The position numbers and the translations under genes are program-made. 64,000 nucleotides of DNA from Nemophila menziesii (taxonomy: Eukaryota > Streptophyta > Magnoliopsida > Boraginales > Hydrophyllaceae): NCBI GenBank assembly GCA_029959085.1, contig JARWIR010000016.1:24809499-24873498 (forward strand). Reading direction: 5' to 3'. The notes under the pieces were generated by a model. It saw nothing but the letters and a program-made list of their open reading frames with translations, was not told the DNA's origin and searched no databases. Positions 1 to 10,379 of this stretch are shown piece by piece. Each line of letters begins with the position of its first letter. Position 1 is the first letter of the stretch.

Positions 1-217
1 TATATTGATATACATAGCTACCATAAGAAAATCTCCATATATGCATAAATCACTAAAGAGTTACAATATCATAATAAATACGGGGGTTACAACCTATTTA
101 AGACGGGATTTACAACCTAATACAAAGATGGGATTATAAAACAACGTTATTTGTTCAACAAGAGACATACTAAGAAACTACATAATTTGCAAGAAATTTC
201 ACTTGTGTTGAAAAGTT

Positions 218-869
218 ATGGGTTGGGTAGACTACAAAGGGTGTGTAATTTTTGTTTTATTTTTCTTGTTATTGATTGAACAAGGCCTCTTTGCTGCCAC
301 CTTCATTTCAGGTTTGTTTACATTGTGGTCTTTATATATCTTCTCAGGTAAAAAAAAGTATTGGGTTTGTATTAATATATATATTTATATCGTTGTGATG
401 CAGATGGGGTTTTGAACTCTCAGCATTCTAGCGGGATGAGCCTTCTGCAGCAGAAGAGGAAATGTAATTTCTTGTCTTTTCATTATGGGTTACTATTTTC
501 TTAAATACATGAAAATAGAGATAGATTAGTTATTTTATTAAATTATATAACTTTAAAGTTTATTGTATTCGATCATAGAATAATCTCAAACTTTTACTTT
601 ATTTGTTCACAGTTTGCCCTGTGGACTTTAAACACCAGAATTATGCAATCATCACGAGCAAATGCAAAGGGCCAAATTACGTAGCTAAACTTTGTTGTCA
701 GGCGTTTAAAGATTTTGCTTGCCCTTTTGCCGCTCAGTTGAATGACTTAAGTAACCATTGTGCTGAAATAATGTTTATCTATATAAACAAGGCTGGGAAT
801 TACCCAGGAGGGCTTTTCTTCGATTTGTGCAAGGGTGATAAAAAGGGGCTTGCATGCCCCAGCAAATAG
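218..869 (+). CDS. LORELEI-like (LLG) secreted protein, copy 1, three exons
   Basis: Exons 218-311, 404-463 and 613-869 have GT-AG introns and keep frame, giving 136 residues. Exon 1 encodes a signal peptide (hydrophobic core about residues 10-20, ending near FAATFIS). Exon 2 encodes a linker with SLLQQK. Exon 3 holds the conserved domain, with all eight cysteines: CPVDF, TSKC, the CC pair, DFACP, SNHC, DLC and LACP, plus the family's QLNDLS motif. LORELEI/LLG proteins are GPI-anchored chaperones and co-receptors of FERONIA-type receptor kinases for RALF peptides. Oddity: the stop comes three codons after the last cysteine, so no GPI attachment site or hydrophobic tail is encoded, and the product would be soluble and secreted unless an unseen alternative last exon exists. 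Family assignment is from recognised motifs; function is inferred. Compared with copies 2 and 3 there is one extra Gln in exon 2 and Phe instead of Ser before the first domain cysteine. Confidence 0.85.
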
Positions 870-1110
870 ATCTTCTACTACAAAAATTACGGTTAAAATG
901 ATATGTAATTCACCCGAACATTGGTGTTTGTAGTGGTTTTTCTAGTGTTGTTTTTGCATTTATATAGTCTCGACGGTCGTTTGTTCTTAATCTATTATAC
1001 CTTCTTGATAAATTATGTATCTGGATTTTGACCTTTTAAGTAATGGTTCATTATTACTTATTGAATATTTTAATCATTTTAAATTAATTAATTATATATA
1101 TATATATATA
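870..1110 (+). other. LLG copy 1 3' flank
   Basis: 3' untranslated and intergenic DNA ending in a short (TA)n tract. Matches 40142-40360 and 54309-54516. Confidence 0.5.
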
Positions 1111-1264
1111 TGCTTGATAGATGGCCATAGATAAGGATGCTTAGGCTTCATGGCCGGTGAATGTAAACGGTTAGACGAATACAGTGTAGGTTATATTTTT
1201 TAATTTTTATTACTAATATTGTTTTTTCTTTTATATACTTGAGTGAGGTGTCATCTTTCCTCTC
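1111..1264 (+). other. Micro-inverted segment, unit 1 orientation
   Basis: About 154 bp beginning TGCTTGATAGATGG and ending GGTGTCATCTTTCCTC. The same segment occurs in unit 2 as its reverse complement at the same place between the LLG gene and the minisatellite. Neighbouring sequence is collinear on both sides. Confidence 0.85.
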
Positions 1265-1375
1265 CTGGCCATTGATCAGTTCCCAAACATCCATAGCCAT
1301 CGATCAGTGTCCAAGCATTTATATTCATCTTCATCGATCAATTTCCAAGCATCCATTTCCATTGAGTTGATTGTA
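1265..1375 (+). repeat. Minisatellite, short allele (unit 1)
   Basis: About three degenerate repeats built around CCATCGATCAGTTCCCAAGCAT-like words, roughly 35-40 bp each. It lies immediately right of the inverted segment. Confidence 0.7.
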
Positions 1376-1676
1376 TAAGGTGTGCTACCCTTATCTAAAT
1401 AGTTTTCGTAGATAATTGATGTGATAATCCTGAATGTTATGACCGGTAGTTTTTTTTAGCTTTTAACTCCAAGAATTTTAACTTACATATATATTCTCCA
1501 CAACCATTCCAGATGCCTAGTTTATCTACCAAAAATTTCGACACTCAGAAAGTTAATTGCACTGTTTTTCCTTATATCTATTTTTTTGGACGGGGGCAGA
1601 TATATCTATTTAATTTTTTTTAGTTGTGAAAATATTGGAGTTGTATATAATTTGATGTTCCAATTACAATGTACAG

Positions 1677-2014
1677 GTTGAACAGAGGAGAGTGGACTCC
1701 TACAAGCAGATTGAGATACAATCTAAGGGACACAATATCTTGTACTACAATCTAGGTTCATGCTGGGATAATAAAAAAAATATCAAGTATCTAATTTTGT
1801 TTAACGTCATATCTATTCCTAATTTTCTAAATGTTAATATATGTGGTAATTATTTTGAAGATGAAAATTAGAGATTTGTAATATTTCCATGTTTATCCCA
1901 AGTCTTGGACACAATTTACATGCCACTGGACAATGTGGGATTAAGGAATATAGGCTCCAAAAATCGGGCTCTTCAGTACCTTTGACAACAGTTTTATCTA
2001 TGTGTGTACTCGCC
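1677..2014 (+). pseudogene. SKU5-like (SKS) multicopper-oxidase pseudogene fragment, unit 1
   Basis: Two exon remnants. Exon 1677-1755 reads EWTPTSRLRYNLRDTI, matching the family's EW(S/T)PxSRxxYNLRD(T/A) stretch. Exon 1891-2014 reads VYPKSWT, then after a one-base shift the xLDNVG region and an FYL-VYS end. SKU5-similar proteins are GPI-anchored or secreted relatives of ascorbate oxidase acting in the cell wall. Breaks: the acceptor before the second exon is lost (CATG where unit 2 has TCAG), a frameshift follows YPKSWT, and TGA replaces the Gly codon before QQF. No other exons are visible, so this is a 3'-terminal fragment captured in the module. Confidence 0.75.
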
Positions 2015-2110
2015 AATAATATTTTACTATATTGATCTCATTTTTTGAATCTAATAATGTAATAATATCAAGTATCTAAAGGAGTGGTCTCCGAAATACT
2101 TGGAAAATTC

Positions 2111-2719
2111 TATGTTGCACGGATTCTTCAAAACGGTGACTAATCGCGAATCAGATACGGAATCGGAAGCGATTCTCCTCGGATTTGCGAATCCTTGAGT
2201 CAACGAATTCGGAAGCATTGACCATTTTCGGAAGCGGCGCTTCCGTGCTAGGATTCTTTTCGGAAGCGTCATGTTTTTTAAAGTTCTAATTTATAAATTT
2301 ATAAAATTTAAGGGGTTATATTGAATATTTATAAGTTTATATTAAATAAATCCTTATTAAAAATATTATTTACGTTTTCTGAAAACAAAAAAGGAAGAGC
2401 AGTGGAAAAACAAGAGTCGGCCATTTGCTAATCATTATCGACGGTGACAGAAGTTTTAGCGTTTACTACAATATAGAAAATGTTTAACTAAATATTTGTT
2501 CTATTTTAATTGAAGTGTTTCATTTTATAATATTGCGAATATTTATATTATAATTTTCTGCTTTAAAAACAAATATATATATATATATATATATATAAAA
2601 TAAAAATTAAATATATCGCCAAATCCTCGAATCCCCGAATCGGCTTTTTTAGAGATGCCGAATCCCCGAATCGCATCGCATCGCTTCCCCGCACCCGTAC
2701 CCGCTCACGTGCAACCTAG
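2111..2719 (-). mobile_element. MULE-like non-autonomous element, copy 1
   Basis: Ends read TATGTTGCACGGATTC on the left and the complement of CTAGGTTGCACG on the right, so it is an inverted-end element of about 609 bp. The flanks share a degenerate TTGGAAAAT/TTGGAAATA duplication. Unit 2 has the uninterrupted site near 41455. It is the same element as 4598-5220 in the opposite orientation. The subterminal region is rich in GGAAGCG and ATTCGCG words. A short reading frame inside is not conserved coding. Confidence 0.75.
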
Positions 2720-2989
2720 TTGGAAATACTTGGCTGCACAAGACAAGCTGGAAGGAAGTTACCTGAAGCTCAATGTCTTATTCTTTTTATCTCATCAGTT
2801 CACTAAATTTACAATCAGTAATTTTTATATTTGTAATTTTGGTCTTACTTGAACTTATCAATCAATTCAATTGAGTGGCTCGTCTTGTGAAGATTGATTT
2901 AAGGACTAAAAATTTCTAAGTGTTCATATTTATTAAATCTAGAGACTTTTTAAATATATGATACATCAGGCCTAATAAGTTAAGATATT
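2720..2989 (+). other. Module DNA with exon-like debris, unrecognised
   Basis: Module sequence between the MULE-like element and the LINE, matching unit 2 at about 41450-41710. A conserved stretch reads WKYLAAQDKLEGSYLKL in one frame, followed by an AT-rich intron-like tract. I do not recognise the family. Confidence 0.4.
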
Positions 2990-4245
2990 CGTTGACTCAA
3001 GAATTCGTTAACTCTAGATCAGGTGATGTTACAGTTAGAGAGAGAGTTACCAGAAGTTATGGAGGGCTCAAAAACTAAATGAGGCTCAGAAAATAAAGGA
3101 TAAAGGAAGCTCATCCTTTAAATTGAATATTCTTGATTGGAAGTTCTTATGGAAACTTGAAACTCCTCCAAAAATAAAAAATTTCATATGGAAATGTAGT
3201 GAGAATGGGCTTGCTACTAACTTAAATAGATTTAAGAGGAGATCTACTCAATCTCCTTTATGTGACATTTGTGGGGTTCTTGAGGAAAACTTGGAGCATT
3301 TGTTGTTTCAATGTCCATGGGCAAGAGCTGTTTGGATTGCTAGCCCACTGAACTTTATCTCAAATGTTGAACCTTCTTCAAATTTTAAAAAAATGGTTTT
3401 CATTTTTAAGGCAATGCTCAATTGAAAGAACAGATACTATACAAGATATGGGTGAAATGGCTTGTTTTATAGCATGGTTCATTTGGAAAGGCAGAAATGA
3501 ATATGTATTTAAAGGCCTGACCCCTGACCCTATTCAGATTATCAAAAGAATGATTATAGCCTATGATGAGTTCAAACAAGCTTATGCTATTAAACCTGAG
3601 GCTAAAAATGAAACTTCTCATCAAGGTTATACTCCAAGTAGAGTTTTTAACTCAAATGGAGTAAATAATAATTTGGTGAATTAATGTGCTTCAGTAGTTG
3701 ATAATAAATGGTCTCCCCCTTGCTTTGGGAAGTTTAAGATTAACTGTGATGCTTCATTGATGCCAAAATCTAATTTAGCTTCTTATGCTTGTGTTTTGCG
3801 CAATTCTGCAGGTCAATTAGTTGAAGGATTAGCAAACAAACTCAACACTAACTCAGTAGCTGTTGCTGAAGGAAGGGTTGTTTTAAAAGCGTGTAAGATG
3901 GCAGCTCTTTACCCTCGTGGAAGTGTTGTTATTGAATCTGATTGCTCAGTTTTTGTAAACCAAGTGAATTGTAATAGTAAGCTAGAGAATATCACTAAAG
4001 TAATAGTTACTAATGTTAGGCATTTTAAGATGTTGTATAATATTCAAATCTCTTTAGTAAAGAGATCCAAACAAGGTTGCAGATTGGGTTGCGAAACAAG
4101 CTCTTGTTGGGAGTTTGTTTCGCCTTTGGAGTTTTAACCCTCCTTCCCAATTAGCTAGATTGCTTAGGTTGGACTTTGAACCTTCGGGTATTGGTTGAGT
4201 TTGTATTTTGTGGTTATTTATGGAATGTACTTTTCGACTAAAAAA
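2990..4245 (+). mobile_element. 5'-truncated LINE (L1-type) insertion
   Basis: The insert is flanked by a 13-bp duplication AAGTTAAGATATT (2977-2989 and 4246-4258) and ends in a short A tract after TTTTCGACT. Unit 2 has the empty site near 41703. The content is only the 3' part of a LINE second reading frame. Truncation at the 5' end, a variable-length duplication and a terminal A run are hallmarks of target-primed reverse transcription. Confidence 0.85.
3123..4137 (+). pseudogene. LINE ORF2 C-terminus: zf-RVT plus RNase H-like domain, broken
   Basis: 3123-3425 encodes the zinc-binding reverse-transcriptase tail (zf-RVT): WKLETPPKIKNFIWK, then CDICGVLEENLEHLLFQC with its Cys/His pattern. After a frameshift near 3420 the reading continues at about 3426-3684 (FIAWFIWKGRNEYVF). 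After one stop it resumes as an RNase H-like domain at about 3736-4060, with INCDAS and VVIESDC motifs carrying catalytic-type aspartates. A further frameshift near 4070 moves the last VADWVAKQAL-like stretch out of frame. Endonuclease and polymerase domains are absent, so it is a dead fragment. Confidence 0.8.
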
Positions 4246-4258
4246 AAGTTAAGATATT

Positions 4259-4597
4259 TACGCTTAATTTTTTTTTTATTATTGGTCTGATATTTTGTGT
4301 CTCAGATTCAAATTTGGTCATTTTTACATGCGTGGAAGATTGGTATATGGGAACATCTGGTGTATTTTTGCATCTGTATTGGAAACCCGATATATGTTCT
4401 TCGTATCCTTCGAAAGCAGATGCAATTGTACGTCTTTCCAAAGGCTTATCCGAAGAATATGGTGGGTCTTCATCTTTCGAGAGACGTAAATTGTGGTTGT
4501 GATTACACTATATCTTTATAGGATGTGGTTATTGTTTATCTAATATCACAGTGTAAAAGCAAGTTTCTATCTGATATTCCTGGAGGTTGGTTTACAG
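4259..4597 (+). other. Unrecognised exon-like debris, unit 1
   Basis: Conserved with unit 2 (41720-42046). An acceptor-like TCTCAG precedes a stretch open in three frames, but in unit 2 every frame is interrupted. The end reads KSKFLSDIPGGWF in one frame. This looks like decayed exons of an unidentified gene. Confidence 0.35.
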
Positions 4598-4698
4598 CTA
4601 GGTTGCACGGAAGCGGGTACGGGTGCGGGGAAGCGATGCGATGCGATTCGGGGATTCGGCATCTCTAAAAAAGCCGATTCGGCGATATATTTAGTTTT

Positions 4699-4763
<65 letters not shown>

Positions 4764-5220
4764 TTTAAAGTAGAAAATTATAATATAAATATTCACAATA
4801 TTATAAAATGAAACACTTCAATTGAAATAGAACAAACATTTAGTTAAACATTTTCTATATTGTAGTAAACGCTAAAACTTCTGTCGACCGTCGATAACGA
4901 TTAGCAAATGGCCGACTCTTGTTTTTCCACTGCTCTTTTTTTTTGTTTTCAGAAAACGTAAATAATATTTTTAATAAGGATTTATTTAATATAAACTTAT
5001 AAATATTCAATATAACCCCTTAAATTTTATAAATTTATAAATTAGAACTTTAAAAAAAATGACGCTTCCGAAAAGAATCCTAACACGGAAGCGCCGCTTC
5101 CGAAAATGGTCAATGCTTCCGAATTCGTTGACTCAAGGATTCGCGAATCCGAGGAGAATCGCTTCCGATTCTGTATCCGATTCGCGATTCGTCACCGTTT
5201 TGAAGAATCCGTGCAACATA
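4598..5220 (+). mobile_element. MULE-like non-autonomous element, copy 2
   Basis: About 623 bp, starting CTAGGTTGCACGGAAGC and ending with the complement of TATGTTGCACGG. It is flanked by a perfect 9-bp duplication GGTTTACAG (4589-4597 and 5221-5229), and unit 2 carries the empty site with a single GGTTTACAG near 42046. Nine-bp duplications are typical of Mutator-like elements. A long (TA)n tract at about 4705-4757 accounts for much of the length difference from copy 1. Confidence 0.82.
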
Positions 5221-5229
5221 GGTTTACAG

Positions 5230-6229
5230 GTTACATTTATGTTATCTAGAGTGAGAGAAACTCAAGTGAACATGGTGGAAAGTCCTAAATATAATCAAAT
5301 TTGCAGAAAATTTAAAGCATTATTAGTTTCAAGATTGATGGTTGTACAAGGTTTGTGGTGAGCAGTCAAACAATAAAATTGCTGAGAATTGGAATTTGCT
5401 TGAGGTGATGAAGTGAATCATACTGAGATAGTTATGTTAGAAAGTTTGTGATGAATTGCAGTTAGAGTTTTTTCTTTACATTCTAGTCCCTCTAGTTTTG
5501 TAAATCTATTTTTCTACGATCTTTGAGGTTCCTGTATTATAAAGGGATGCTCTTGAGTTGTAAACGGGTATGTGTTAATCATTAATATACTGAAGCAATA
5601 TTTAACTCTGAAAAATGTTTTCACTTTCACAATCAAATTGTAATCTTGTGTGAATAAGACATAAAAACAGATAAATTACACGTCGGATTCTTTTGTAGAT
5701 TATTTCATCCAAATGAACAGGTCACAAGTTTGAAAGAACTGAGATGAAGAATAATTAATCAAAAGCATAGTCGAATATCATTAGTAAGGGAATACAATGT
5801 GATTGTATATACTAAACTAATAAAAAATTAGCAATACACTGAAGATTCTCTTGTTGATGGAAAAAGCGTTAATCGTAGCTGGTGTGAATGTTATTACTTT
5901 GAGTATTGAGTTACGTACCAGATAGCAGTGTATAGCTAAAGACCAATGAGATAATCCATGTTTTGTTCGGGCTGTTTTCTTGTACCCCTAGAAGACACTC
6001 ATTTGACTTGCACACAAACTATCAGAGGATATGAAGTTTATTGAGACAACCTTTAATTCAATTATGGACCATTATAGGCCCATTGAGGCAAAATGGTCGC
6101 TTACTCTGGTCGACTTGTGGTGACCCTTTCAAGATTCGGTGAAACGGCAATGTCACACTAAGACAAGGATGGAAGAAGCATGGACCTTTTAAGAAGTGGG
6201 GTTTTATTCTTTATACATATGACCATTTG
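5230..6229 (+). other. Module DNA without a recognised gene, unit 1
   Basis: AT-rich, collinear with unit 2 (42047-43058). At about 6050-6200 one frame reads TFNSIMDHYRP and then KWSLTLVDLW, but it carries stops here. I do not recognise the family. Confidence 0.4.
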
Positions 6230-6833
6230 CGGAAGATCGTTCTGAAATTTCTTGAAAGCACTAGTCACTTGGGTAACTTTCGTTCCCAATATCTTCATTG
6301 CAGAAAATGTTCGTTGAATCTTTTGTCATTTATCTGCATATTGTCTTGATTTAAAGATCAAAGATCTTGTATTGTTTTCTGAAAATCAAATCCAGATCCT
6401 TCTTGTGGATGTTGTGGCATGACTTTCTGAGCTAAACTATCGGCATAAGCATTATAGGTCGGTTGCGGTGGTGGTGATGGCTTGTTATAACCTGAGCCCC
6501 CTTGATAAGGTTCTTGAGATCTCTATTGGAAATTATTGTTTGAGGTTGTGGTTGGTAAGAATTACCTTGATTCACGGCCCAATTCGGATTAGACCATTGC
6601 ATACCCGGGTGATTGCGATTACCAAACTGATCATTCCATAAATTTTGATATGAAATAAACTAATTCCGGGTTGCCTTCACACTTTCCCATACATGATTGT
6701 TGACCTCACAACGCAGACAACCTTGTACTTCTTGCACTTCTTTCATCTCAATTGGCTTCTGTTGGAAACCTTTTCAAATAGTATATGTTTCATTTGATTA
6801 TCCATTGCAGATATTTTAGCTTCTATAATAGTT

Positions 6834-7328
6834 TTACCATCTAATTGCAGCGTGCCCTTTGGTATTTTTAATGGGAGCTCGCGACTCTGGCCAACTCCTT
6901 TCTATTTCAACTATTCGTGCCATACCAGCTGCAACTTCTATAGGATCCATGGACTCAAAACCTCCTCTTCTAAGATTATCTACCCTCAATATTCCCTTGA
7001 CATTGATGCCTTGATTGAACATAGTTGATTGAAGTGTTGTGGTGTAACCATGAAGTGGACATCTAGATAATTTATGTTGGGATTTTGTCCATGCCTCTCC
7101 TACACTCTCGCCATTCTCTTGGCGAAAACTTGCAAGTACCATTTGATCCTTAATTCTCATACTTTGTGGACAATAAGGATCAAAGAAATTGACTTGTAAC
7201 TTATCGTATGACGCAATTGAATCCGATGGTTGACTATCCAACCGTTCACTAGAACCTCCGGTCAAGAAAAACAGAAACATGAAGTATACAGCTGATCGAT
7301 GTAATGCCTTGAGTAATGTAGGCATCAC
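6834..7328 (-). pseudogene. Gag fragment of element C (Retrotrans_gag), unit 1
   Basis: 164 codons. FFLTGGSSERLDSQP, then SYDKLQVNFFDPYCP, FRQENGESVGEAW and a CPLHG motif align with the larger Athila-type gag at 32008-32484 (FFLTGCASDWYD, FIQENGESLGKAW, CPYH). This is the capsid-like core that forms the element's particle. Upstream, the MQICDAYIT stretch lies in another frame, so the true gag start is separated by a frameshift. The same frame is open in all three units, which are recent duplicates. Confidence 0.75.
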
Positions 7329-7826
7329 AAATTTGCATAAACTTCTGAATCGACCTCAAGGATCTTGCTGTGCTGCACCACTATTGTGTCCAAATCTCAA
7401 AAAATGACTAAGCATTACCCTGATAGGGCTTGAATTTCGCAAATTGGATCACTGGAGGGCGAATTCATGTTGGTTGTACTCAAAAAGATGCTCCCAAACC
7501 AGGAAGACCTTGTTCAAGGTGTTGATTAATAGGTGGATTTCCTCCTTGTGGTCGTATTACTTGGGGGATTTGATTTTGTTGATTGTTCTTCCCAAGTGGT
7601 ACATTGCTTTCTAATACTCATTGATCTACGACCTCAGTCATCGATTCTTTTATCTTTTTCTCTCTTTGTCTCTTCTTCTGAGCTCGGAATAAGCTCCCCG
7701 GATCCACAACCATACACCAACACCTCGAAAGAAATCTGAAAGAGACAAAAACAAAACAAGCGCAAAACTTAAAAAAACAACTAAAAACTACTACACTAAA
7801 ACTATACAAAATAACTAACTAGAAAA

Positions 7827-7845
7827 ATCCCCGGCAGCTGCGCCA
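7827..7845 (-). promoter_or_regulatory. Primer-binding site of element C, tRNA-Asp type, unit 1
   Basis: On the minus strand TGGCGCAGCTGCCGGGGAT, complementary to the 3' end of plant tRNA-Asp with two mismatches. It lies six bases from the LTR. The same site occurs at 44650-44668 and 56434-56452. Confidence 0.75.
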
Positions 7846-7851
7846 AGTATT

Positions 7852-8515
7852 TGTGGTGGCAAAGGTATGATTATATAACATATAAATAAAGATAATAAAG
7901 TAACACATACCCTCAACTACTACGAAAAACTCATTGCAAGTGCATATATTGTTTGCAATTTATAGTTGATAAATTAAGTTTGTTCGCAGGAATTTAGTCT
8001 GTTAGATCGACTTGTGTTTAGATGGGAAGAGTATTAGAGATTAATTGTTTAACTAAAATACATATAAAGAGATAGATGTTTGTTTGGTTTTCATATAAGG
8101 ATTTAAAGATAATAATTAAACTAATGCAATAAATAAAATACTGAGATTGGAGATGAGAGATGTAGTTTAGGTCTGCTAGTATGCACCTATCTTTCTAATA
8201 ATTATTCTAATTATAAGGGTCATTTGAGCAAATATAAATAGACTTGGTTCCATAATCCTTCTAACTCCCGCAAGGATAGCTTAGAAGGCAACCTCAACAC
8301 TACCAAGGGACTTGGGTAAGAGGACCTTGCGCAGAGATCGGTGATGAAAATCTAACCCTATTAACTATCTAGGAAAGCCCGTCAGGATCAATACCGCACA
8401 CTAGACGATTATGTGGTGTTTTCTATAATTGAATGCCTCGTCAGGGTGATAATCCAACTACTAAGAGCAGTCCTAAGATTGGCCAAATCTAGGGCTGGAA
8501 TAAGTCAAGCTCATA

Positions 8516-8551
<36 letters not shown>

Positions 8552-10140
8552 ATATATATATATATAAATTAAAAGCTCTATCAATTGTATGTTACTTTCC
8601 CAAATAACATAGAATATAAAAATACAATTCAAGGATTCTACATAGAGCAAACCCAAGCTATGGAAAATTTAGTTCATAGCTAAATAAATAAAACTAAAGA
8701 ATAAATAGAATAGAAACATAGTTAAGCTATAGATATAATACAATTCACCCTAATGGTAGAACGGAAGGATCGAGAAGAGGAGTTTGTGACTATCCAACTC
8801 ATTGTCTTCCTCTACAAGTCAACTTGCTTCTCTGGATGATCTCTAAGTATAATATTGATTAGAGACTGAGAAAGGACATGTTTACATATGTAAGAAGTCA
8901 TATATATAGGTGTTATGTCGAATTCTAGGTCATATGCCAAGTCTTGGAGTCCTAATCTAACTCCAATTCGCATTCCTTAATAATAGGGACTGGTTGACCT
9001 TTGGAGTTTGTAAAATTAAAAACTCTTTTGTTGCAACTCGAAATCTTGTGATCTTATTATCGAAATGACCGAAATTCAAAGCGCTTTCCAAATATAAAAG
9101 GACTCATTCAATTCCTTGTCGATTTTGTGCAACATCAAGAATACTACTCGTCTTCATAGTTGCACAACAACTTTTGGCAGATTTTGCACTTCCCTAAATC
9201 CAGTTTCTTTCCTTTTAGCTCTTGACTTTGACTAGTATATTCTTTACTTAACTACTTAATATTTATTTGGCACCTAATATCATCATTATAATAAGAGCCA
9301 ATTGTTGATTGATGCCTATTAATAAACTTATTTAGAAAAAGGTGCCTAGAAAAAAATATTTATTGAAAACAGCCCCATCCCAAATTACCCTTATAATTAA
9401 CAATTAAAAAAATAAGAAAAAAACTAATAAACACGCGCGCGTCCGTGAATTTTTTTTAAAATCGTCATAACTAATTCAAAAGAAAATCAAAAAAAATTAT
9501 ATTTGGATAAATCAAAATAATATTTACGTCTATGATTTTTTCGGAATTTTCTGAATTTTTTGATTTTTTTCGATTTTTTTAATTTTTTTTTTCGCAGACA
9601 CGAAATTTCATGTTTAAAACATGGAATTTCATGTTTATTTCACGGTTTAAAACATGGAATTCCGTGTCTGCGAAAAAAAATTCGAAAAATTCAAAAAAAA
9701 TCAAAAAAATTTATAGACGTAAATATTAATTAGATTTATTCAATTTTTTTTTAATTTTCTGATTTTTTTTTGAATTAGTTATGAAGATTTTAAAAAAATT
9801 TCACGGACGCGCGCATGTGATGGAATTAGTAAAGGTATAGAAAATATAAAGGGGATGTTTTCTATAAATAATTACATCATTAGGCATTTTTTTATAAATA
9901 AGATTATTGAAGGCATAAAAAAAAATTAGAGAGTTTAATGAGAATGTTTTCAACAATAACCCCTTATAATAAAGAGCTTCACATTAAATACATAAATTAC
10001 ACTAAAAACGCTATGAAAGTAATAACCCTCCAAATCAAGGCAGGAATTAAGAAACTAACCATTAATAGGAAAAAGTACTTCAACTAAGAATGTAATACAC
10101 CTAAAACAATGTCTCATGCATAGATTAATATGGAGACATA
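7852..10140 (-). mobile_element. LTR of element C, unit 1 (carries a fold-back insertion)
   Basis: On the plus strand it runs from TGTGGTGGCAAAGG next to the primer site to GGAGACATA. These ends parallel the TGGTGGGTCC...GAGACATCA ends of the other LTRs here. It includes a (CA)n(TA)n tract at 8517-8568 and, in this unit only, the insertion 9295-9963. It is the 5' LTR of the truncated element. Confidence 0.75.
9295..9963 (+). mobile_element. Fold-back (long inverted repeat) element inside LTR C, unit 1 only
   Basis: 669 bp flanked by a perfect 9-bp duplication TTATAATAA (9286-9294 and 9964-9972), absent from units 2 and 3. The core is a long imperfect hairpin: ACGCGCGCGTCCGTGAA on the left mirrors TTCACGGACGCGCGC on the right, and CGCAGACACGAAATTTC mirrors GAATTCCGTGTCTGCG. 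The 9-bp duplication suggests Mutator-like mobilisation. No coding. Confidence 0.75.
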
Positions 10141-10379
10141 AATCGTTTTTTACAAAATCCACCCAGTTTTAATTCTTTTGGTTTTATTTTGTTTTCACAT
10201 TTTCCCCTATCGAGTCTTTATGTTTGATGCTTGCTATTGGTTTTAATTCTCAGTAAGAGCTTGTAATGCTTCACCTCCCATAAACATATTTCATTAGACC
10301 TCAACTGTACTTGACTAGGTCAAGATGAAATTTGTAAAAATATCTAACCGAACATCTTATACTTAGATGAGTTAAACTC

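Larger units (their letters stand above)
6230..7851 (-). mobile_element. Gypsy element C, gag and leader fragment, unit 1
   Basis: The 5' internal part of a minus-strand Ty3/gypsy element. From right to left it has the primer-binding site, leader, gag and a degenerate zinc knuckle (about 6690-6730, with CLRC and NHVWES but Val in place of the last Cys). The left boundary is approximate. No protease, polymerase or second LTR is present, so the element was truncated before or during formation of the module. Confidence 0.7.

Noticed and set aside
2051..2272. 73-codon minus-strand frame (MTLPKRIL...), also seen at 5059-5361
   Set aside because: It lies in the subterminal repeats of the MULE-like element. 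Both copies are the same DNA in opposite orientation, and the frame runs past the element end into unrelated module DNA.
7533..7739. 68-codon plus-strand ORF repeated at 44357 and 56140
   Set aside because: Antisense to the gag leader of element C. Its conservation is explained by unit duplication.
8517..8568. Possible regular repeat array
   Set aside because: Simple (CA)n(TA)n microsatellite, not a CRISPR or satellite array.
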